Shown here: positions 59,483 through 64,000 of the stretch, one piece after another
Layout of the letters: the number at the start of each line of letters is the position of its first letter
Position numbering within the stretch: the first letter of the stretch is position 1
Assembly (NCBI GenBank): GCA_038216465.1
Contig: JBBQQC010000014.1
Span: 25,885-89,884 of the forward strand
Length of the DNA stretch: 64,000 bases
Reading direction: 5' to 3'
From: JACCZX01 sp038216465
Lineage (GTDB): Bacteria; Pseudomonadota; Gammaproteobacteria; Burkholderiales; Burkholderiaceae_F
Program-made: the position numbers and the translations under genes
The notes under the pieces: generated by a model
Databases searched by the model: none
Told to the model about the DNA's origin: nothing
The model's input: the letters and a program-made list of their open reading frames with translations, nothing else

Positions 59483-60844
59483 TCAAGCCGCTTCGGCTCG
59501 CTCGGCGCTCAACCGTTCCCGTTGCGAATAAGCTTCGAGGCGGTTGTACAACGTCTTAAGGCTGATGCCGAGAACCTCCGCCGCCCGCTTCTTGACGTTG
59601 CCGCAATGCGCCAGCGTGGCCATCGTCACGCGTTGCTCGATCTCACCGAGCGGGGTTCCGATCTTCACGGTGATTTCGTCGTGCTCGTCGGTGCTTTGGA
59701 GCGCGTTCTCGATGAACCCGCCTGCGTCGATCATTGCGTCCGACACCACGTACGCGCGGTGGACGTAATTCTTCAACTCGCGCACGTTGCCCGGCCACGC
59801 GTGCTGGTAAAGCGCGGATGTCGCCGCAGGCGTAAAGCGTTTCGTCGAGTTCTCTGCTGCATTGAGTTCATCGAGAAAGTGCTGGGCCAGCATTTCAAGA
59901 TCACCCCCTCGTTCGCGCAACGGTGGCAGATGAATCGGAAACACGTTCAGGCGGTGAAACAAGTCCACTCGAAACTGACCGTCAGATACAGCCTTGCCGG
60001 GTTGCTTGTTGGTTGCCGCAATGATGCGCACATCGGCACCGATCGGACGAGCGGAACCAACCCTGATAAACGTACCGGTCTCGAGGACGCGCAGCAGCTT
60101 TACCTGCAGCGCAAGCGGCATCTCAGTGATTTCATCCAGAAGGATCGTGCCGCCGCTGACGCGTTCAAACAGGCCGCGATGGAGACGATCGGCACCACTT
60201 TGCTCGCGCCCGAACAACTCGCTCTCAATCTGTTGTGGAGAAACCGCGCTGCAGTTAATCGCAGAAAATGGCGCACGCCTGCGCTTCGACATGTCGTGAA
60301 TCGTGCGCGCCGCCAGCTCCTTGCCAGTTCCGCTTTCTCCCGTCAGCAGGACCGTCGCCGACGTCGGCGCGACGCGCGCTAACTTGTCGTACAGCGACTG
60401 CATCGGCGCCGACACACCGAAAAGGTGACCGAAGCGTCCGGCCTTGCGCAGCTCCTCTCGCAGCGCGCCGATCTCCTGCTTCAGATCGACTGTGCGTGGC
60501 TGACGACGCAGCAAATTGGCTAGCCGCTCAACATCCAGGGGCTTGGTTAGATAGTCGGTCGCGCCAACGCGCAGAGCCTCGACCGCCGTATCGACCGTTG
60601 CGTGGCCGGTGACGACAACGATCTCGGTTTCCGACGTGGCGTCAAGTTCATCGACCAGCTCGATACCGCTACCGTCCGGAAGCTGCAGGTCGGTCAACAA
60701 AACGTCTGGCGCGTGCCGTATTAAAAGGGCGCGCGCCGACCGCAAGCAATCGGCCACGGAAACGCTGAAACCTTCGGCGCGCGCAACCTGCGACAAAAAG
60801 TCGCGCGAGTCTGCGTCATCGTCAACGATTAAAACGTGCGGCAC
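59483..60844 (-). CDS. NtrC-class response regulator lacking the GAFTGA loop
   Basis: This 453-residue protein has a full receiver domain (D52, K of YLTKPLDV), an AAA+ domain with Walker A GESGTGKE and Walker B LLDEIT, and a Fis-type C-terminal helix (LKTLYNRL). The sigma-54 contact loop is missing: where its paralogue has EKGSFTGANR, this protein has EQSGADR (around residues 214-220), three residues shorter. It probably cannot remodel sigma-54 polymerase and may repress, act with another sigma factor, or form mixed rings. Its own operon has a sigma-54 promoter. Confidence 0.88.
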   Translation of the reverse strand: MPHVLIVDDDADSRDFLSQVARAEGFSVSVADCLRSARALLIRHAPDVLLTDLQLPDGSGIELVDELDATSETEIVVVTGHATVDTAVEALRVGATDYLTKPLDVERLANLLRRQPRTVDLKQEIGALREELRKAGRFGHLFGVSAPMQSLYDKLARVAPTSATVLLTGESGTGKELAARTIHDMSKRRRAPFSAINCSAVSPQQIESELFGREQSGADRLHRGLFERVSGGTILLDEITEMPLALQVKLLRVLETGTFIRVGSARPIGADVRIIAATNKQPGKAVSDGQFRVDLFHRLNVFPIHLPPLRERGGDLEMLAQHFLDELNAAENSTKRFTPAATSALYQHAWPGNVRELKNYVHRAYVVSDAMIDAGGFIENALQSTDEHDEITVKIGTPLGEIEQRVTMATLAHCGNVKKRAAEVLGISLKTLYNRLEAYSQRERLSAERAEAA

Positions 60845-60855
60845 GAGACGAACTC

Positions 60856-60874
60856 AGGCCCGCAGCACGGGCCT
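60856..60874 (-). repeat. Hairpin between the BON gene and the regulator gene
   Basis: AGGCCCG and CGGGCCT form a 7-bp stem with a 5-base loop in the 50-bp gap. No T run follows, so it may tune downstream expression rather than end transcription. Confidence 0.4.
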
Positions 60875-60894
60875 ACTCTCTGCGAGAGGGAGGC

Positions 60895-61209
60895 TCAGCT
60901 GGCCGGCTTCACGGCAATGGCGTTCTGAACCTGTTTAACACCAGGCACGGAGGCGGCAATCTGTGCGGCGCGCTGCCGCTCGGCTTCGCTAATAGCAAAG
61001 CCGGACAACTGCACGACGCCTTTCAACGTCTCCACGCTAATGCGGGTCGCGGCGACAACCTTGTCCTCGACGAAACGCGCTTTTACTCGCGTCGTGATAG
61101 TGCTGTCGTCGACGACATCACCCACCGATCTCTGGCCGCTGGCCACCGAGCAGCCTGCGCTGTATACGGCGGCGACTGCCACCATGACGGCAACAAGTAC
61201 GTTCTTCAT
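60895..61209 (-). CDS. Small BON-domain lipoprotein
   Basis: This 104-residue lipoprotein has a signal ending near SAGC (cysteine about residue 20) and one BON domain (VKARFVEDKVVAATRISVETLKG...). It is a short relative of the lipoprotein at 43782. It is the first gene of the operon with the GAFTGA-less regulator and the AI-2E transporter. Confidence 0.88.
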   Translation of the reverse strand: MKNVLVAVMVAVAAVYSAGCSVASGQRSVGDVVDDSTITTRVKARFVEDKVVAATRISVETLKGVVQLSGFAISEAERQRAAQIAASVPGVKQVQNAIAVKPAS

Positions 61210-61267
61210 CGTCTTTTCCCTCTTGTTAAATAATTAGTGCGTAAGAAGTTCGCACTCCCCAGGACGT

Positions 61268-61283
61268 TGCAACATGCGTGCCT
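61268..61283 (-). promoter_or_regulatory. Sigma-54 promoter of the BON-regulator-transporter operon
   Basis: The minus strand reads AGGCACGCATGTTGCA, differing from consensus only at the first base. The predicted start is near 61257, 48 nt before the BON gene. Confidence 0.8.
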
Positions 61284-61453
61284 GAAACTGGCTCACTCAG
61301 CGCTACCGTGTAGATGCCTGGCGTGGGCAGCCACCCCCTTCCTTGAACTCGCTTGCACGCAGCGCTTCGCTTCCGCCGGATTACGGAGGCGCGTCGTTTG
61401 CACAAACTACGCTGTGGGCAACTGCTGTTGTTTGTTTTGCAAGCATTTTGGGT

Positions 61454-61469
61454 CGGCATACACCTTGCT
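61454..61469 (+). promoter_or_regulatory. Possible sigma-54 promoter of rpoN
   Basis: The plus strand reads CGGCATACACCTTGCT with correct spacing. The predicted start is near 61480, 111 nt before the ATG. This would make the sigma factor autoregulated. Confidence 0.58.
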
Positions 61470-61590
61470 TGTTCGTAAGCAATCGCTCAACGGCGACACG
61501 ACTCAAATCCGCGACATTGTCTTCTATGCACCTATTGCTGTACTCGCCGGTTTCGTGTCGGGTACATGAACGCGAAAGGCTTCTCCGACA

Positions 61591-63045
61591 ATGAGCGCAC
61601 CCGTTATTCGGCACGAGCAGCGCCAGCATCAGACGTTGACGCCGCGGTTGCAGCAAGCGGTGCGCCTTTTGCAGCTGTCTTCGCTCGACTTCGCCCAGGA
61701 AGTCAACCAGGCAATGGGCAACAATCCGTTCCTGGAGCCCGACGAGGCCGAGGCTGACGCTGCCAATGCCGAAGCAAGCCCGTCTGAACCGCCGTCGGTC
61801 GCGGAGTCCCCGCTTGCTCCGACAACTGCGGACGGCGCCGCGGATGCGCCGCCGGAAAGCACGTGGGAAGGCGACAGCTGGTCGCAGTACGGTGCGACCC
61901 GCCGCAACAACGGGGCCGAGCACGATTTCGATTTCTCTGACATCACGGCGGCAGACCTTTCACTGCGCGACCATCTGCTGGCCCAGTCAAAGTGGCTCGC
62001 ATCCTCGGACCGTGACCGCACGCTGATGGCGACCATCATCCACGGGCTGGATGACGACGGATTCCTGCGTATGAGTCTGGAAGAACTGAAGACACTGTCC
62101 GGTCTCGAGCCCACGCCGGACGACGATGAGATGGCCATTGCGCTGAAGCTCGTACAGTCGCTTGAGCCGCCCGGTATAGGCGCGCGCGATCTGCGTGAAT
62201 GTCTGTTGCTGCAGTTGCGCGAAGACGGCGACCCCGAGCACGCCACGGTCTGCCGTCTGGCGCAGAGGATCGTCGTGGAGTACCTCGATCGTCTCGCGAT
62301 GCGCGATGTGTCCGGGCTCGCGCGCTCCCTCGGCGTGGCCGAACATGCCGTATCCCAGGCTGCCGATTGCATCAGGCGGCTGCAGCCGCGACCGGGCTGG
62401 CGGTTTGGTGCGGCCAGTACTCGCTTTGTGACGCCGGACGTCATCGTGCGCAAGATTCGCGGCGATTGGACCGTGACACTCAATCCGTCGGTAGTGCCCA
62501 AGGTAAGGTTGAATCGCATGTACGCGGACTTGTTTCAGAGCCATCGCGATGCACGTCATTCAGATCTCGCGGCGCAACTGCAGGAGGCACGCTGGACGGT
62601 GCGTAACGTCGAGCAGCGTTTTGCAACAATTCTGCGCGTTGCACAAGCGATCGTGCAGCGGCAACGGCACTTTCTGGACTTCGGCGAGCTTGCGATGAAG
62701 CCGTTGGGGTTGCGCGAGATAGCCGATGAGCTTGGGCTTCACGAATCCACCGTTTCGAGAGTCACCAACAACAAATACATGGCGACTCCACTCGGCGTGT
62801 TTGAACTGAAGTATTTTTTCTCGCGCGCGTTATCGACGACCAGTGGCGGCAAGTGCTCGGCAACCGCGATTCGCGGCGCTATCAAGGACATGATTCACGA
62901 AGAGAATCCGTTGCAGCCATTGTCCGACGCGAACATTGCGCGACTGCTGGCGCGTCAGGGTCTGCAGGTCGCGCGGCGAACTGTCACCAAGTACCGTCAG
63001 ATGATGCGCGTCCCTGCCTACGAGATGCGCCGTCGCGGCGCGTAG
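61591..63045 (+). CDS. rpoN: RNA polymerase sigma-54 factor (RpoN)
   Basis: This 484-residue protein has the Gln/Leu-rich activator region (residues 1-50, ending NNPFLEPDE), an acidic linker, the core-binding region and helix-turn-helix, and the RpoN box ARRTVTKYR at 461-469. Usual rpoN neighbours (lptB, hpf, ptsN) are absent, so this may be a second copy dedicated to this region. The start has no strong ribosome site. Confidence 0.95.
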   Translation: MSAPVIRHEQRQHQTLTPRLQQAVRLLQLSSLDFAQEVNQAMGNNPFLEPDEAEADAANAEASPSEPPSVAESPLAPTTADGAADAPPESTWEGDSWSQYGATRRNNGAEHDFDFSDITAADLSLRDHLLAQSKWLASSDRDRTLMATIIHGLDDDGFLRMSLEELKTLSGLEPTPDDDEMAIALKLVQSLEPPGIGARDLRECLLLQLREDGDPEHATVCRLAQRIVVEYLDRLAMRDVSGLARSLGVAEHAVSQAADCIRRLQPRPGWRFGAASTRFVTPDVIVRKIRGDWTVTLNPSVVPKVRLNRMYADLFQSHRDARHSDLAAQLQEARWTVRNVEQRFATILRVAQAIVQRQRHFLDFGELAMKPLGLREIADELGLHESTVSRVTNNKYMATPLGVFELKYFFSRALSTTSGGKCSATAIRGAIKDMIHEENPLQPLSDANIARLLARQGLQVARRTVTKYRQMMRVPAYEMRRRGA

Positions 63046-63072
63046 CAGGCGAGCGGATCGCCCGGAGTAAGC

Positions 63073-63516
63073 GTGGTTTTACCCGTATCCCCTACGCCCG
63101 AAGAAGTACCGGTTGTCCCGCCGAATATCGACAACCCTCCCAAACCGCCGGTCGAAGAGCCTCCGCACAACGATCCTGAAGAAGACAAGCCGGTTGAAGA
63201 GCCGGAGCGCGCACCGCCGGAAGTACCGCCTCGTAACGATCCTCAGCCGGAGCCGGTCGATGATCCGTCGCCGCCGCAGCCTCCCCTCGAAGACCCTGGG
63301 CGTACGCCGCCGATAAAGGAACCGCGTTGGGTGGGGTGGCCGATGGGATTCGAACCCACAACAACTGGAATCACAATCCAGTGTATCAGTCGAGCATCCA
63401 TGCGGTTCTTCAGCGTTCGGTGGGAATTCTTTCGTCAAATTCCTCTTAGGTTTTATGCGGTTCTCCGGGGCATCGTTCCCACGGGATTAGTTGACGCGCC
63501 GGCCAGCTTAACCTAA
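63073..63516 (+). CDS. Proline-rich hypothetical protein with a disrupted end
   Basis: The first 85 residues are almost all Pro, Glu, Asp, Val and Asn, a repetitive low-complexity sequence. The GTG start has GGAG five bases upstream. From residue 86 the frame runs through the antisense of a tRNA-His fragment and on to 63516; that tail looks unlike protein. The original end has probably been lost or changed by integration of the element to the right. Confidence 0.45.
   Translation: MVLPVSPTPEEVPVVPPNIDNPPKPPVEEPPHNDPEEDKPVEEPERAPPEVPPRNDPQPEPVDDPSPPQPPLEDPGRTPPIKEPRWVGWPMGFEPTTTGITIQCISRASMRFFSVRWEFFRQIPLRFYAVLRGIVPTGLVDAPASLT
63332..63381 (-). tRNA. 3' half of tRNA-His(GTG), attachment-site-like fragment
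   Basis: On the minus strand a full anticodon arm with anticodon GTG (CTGGATTGTGATTCCAG), a T arm (GTGGGTTCGAATCCCAT) and the 3' end GGCCACCCCA are present. The acceptor 5' strand and D arm are absent; the bases before the anticodon arm do not pair. This is the pattern left at the far end of an element that integrates into the 3' half of tRNA-His. The intact gene should lie to the right, beyond the window. Confidence 0.8.
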
Positions 63517-63548
63517 GATCAAGACTACATCTTACAAGGTTGGTCTAA

Positions 63549-64000
63549 ATGAACACCGTCAGCAGAAGCAACGCCAAGGCGCAGGAGTTGAAGCACTACT
63601 TCACGGGAAAACCGTGCAAGCATGGGCACGTTGCGCGTAGGTTTACCTCCACAGCCGGATGTGTGGATTGCGCTCGCGCAAGCACCCTGGCGTGGGAGGC
63701 AGCTAACCCAACGAAGACGGTAGAGACACGGCGCAGAACTCGCGCCAAGGAAGGCTATCGTGACACAGCACGAGAATATGCCCGCCTGCGCCACATACAG
63801 CACCCCCACCTGTTTCGAGCCAAGGCACTCAAACGCAGGGCAGCAAAACTACAGCGCACCCCTGCATGGGCCAGACCACACATAATCGCCGAGCACTACC
63901 GGATGGTTCAAGTCATAAAACTCGTCACCGGTGAAACGTGGCACGTTGACCACATCATTCCGCTGCAAGGGAAGACGGTCAGCGGCCTGCACTGTGAAGC
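63549..64000 (+). CDS. HNH endonuclease, phage type (cut by window end)
   Basis: At least 150 residues are present. The N-terminal part has a Cys/His zinc-finger-like set (PCKHGHVARRF...CVDC), a basic middle, and the HNH core WHVDHIIPLQGKTVSGLH at the end of the window. This combination is common in phage and mobile-element HNH proteins. It sits 167 bp inside the tRNA fragment and supports a mobile element starting here. Confidence 0.85.
   Translation, partial: MNTVSRSNAKAQELKHYFTGKPCKHGHVARRFTSTAGCVDCARASTLAWEAANPTKTVETRRRTRAKEGYRDTAREYARLRHIQHPHLFRAKALKRRAAKLQRTPAWARPHIIAEHYRMVQVIKLVTGETWHVDHIIPLQGKTVSGLHCE

Larger units (their letters stand above)
61210..61590. other. Divergent regulatory region between the BON operon and rpoN
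   Basis: This 381-bp stretch contains two sigma-54 sites, 61268-61283 leftward and 61454-61469 rightward. The roughly 170 bp between them is a suitable place for activator sites, but I found no clear repeated motif. An open frame at 61237 lacks a ribosome site and plausible composition. I see no other gene. Confidence 0.6.

Noticed and set aside
61237..61569. 110-codon frame upstream of rpoN
   Set aside because: No ribosome site, Cys-rich odd composition, and it covers the rpoN promoter region.
63332..63420. Complete tRNA-His gene
   Set aside because: The bases before the anticodon arm cannot form the D arm or pair with the acceptor 3' strand, so only a 3' half is present.
1..64000. CRISPR array, rRNA operon or insertion sequence
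   Set aside because: No regularly spaced repeats, no rRNA sequence and no transposase frame were seen.

Overview
The window is GC-rich, densely coded DNA, probably from a betaproteobacterium of the Burkholderiales type. The signs are a Bug/TctC-type solute receptor, the gmk-rpoZ-spoT-greB block, a glnA-DUF4124-ntrBC block and a complete hopanoid cluster. The species cannot be named from the sequence.

Region 1 (10-16148) is hopanoid biosynthesis and transport. hpnA, hpnB, a phosphoribosyltransferase, squalene-hopene cyclase (hpnF) and hpnG run rightwards. hpnH and ispH run leftwards. hpnN and an mlaA-like lipoprotein gene run rightwards. hpnM, L, K, J and I run leftwards. The genes for squalene synthesis (hpnC, D, E) are not in the window and may lie just left of it. 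hpnK appears to start at an ATA codon.

Region 2 (16261-22978) is nitrogen control and housekeeping: ntrC, ntrB, a DUF4124 protein, glnA with a sigma-54 promoter and an NtrC box, hemW and rdgB.

Region 3 (22971-35608) is one long leftward block. hutU, hutD, hutI, a truncated hutG remnant and hutF lead into an ornithine-cyclodeaminase-like gene, two solute-binding proteins and an OpuC-type ABC transporter. A histidine ammonia-lyase homologue sits inside the transporter genes and has lost the serine that forms the MIO cofactor.

Region 4 (35693-43429) is housekeeping: rph, a PP2C phosphatase and Ser/Thr kinase pair, yicC, gmk, rpoZ, spoT and greB.

Region 5 (43452-63045) is the most striking part. 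It holds about 20 small, mostly envelope or stress-type genes, with fumC embedded among them. It also encodes two sigma-54-type response regulators, a histidine-kinase-like protein with a decayed ATPase domain, and its own RpoN. I find eleven sites of the form GG-N10-GC, nearly all with a GGCAY...TTGC core. Ten lie correctly oriented just upstream of these genes. One precedes a gene-free stretch that ends in a strong intrinsic terminator about 110 nt later, which looks like a small RNA. I read the region as a self-contained sigma-54 regulon that controls envelope stress proteins, lipid or glycan modification enzymes, a small RNA and its own sigma factor.

Region 6 (63073-64000) has a proline-rich ORF that runs into the 3' half of a tRNA-His gene, followed by a phage-type HNH endonuclease gene cut by the window end. 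This looks like the left edge of an integrated element.
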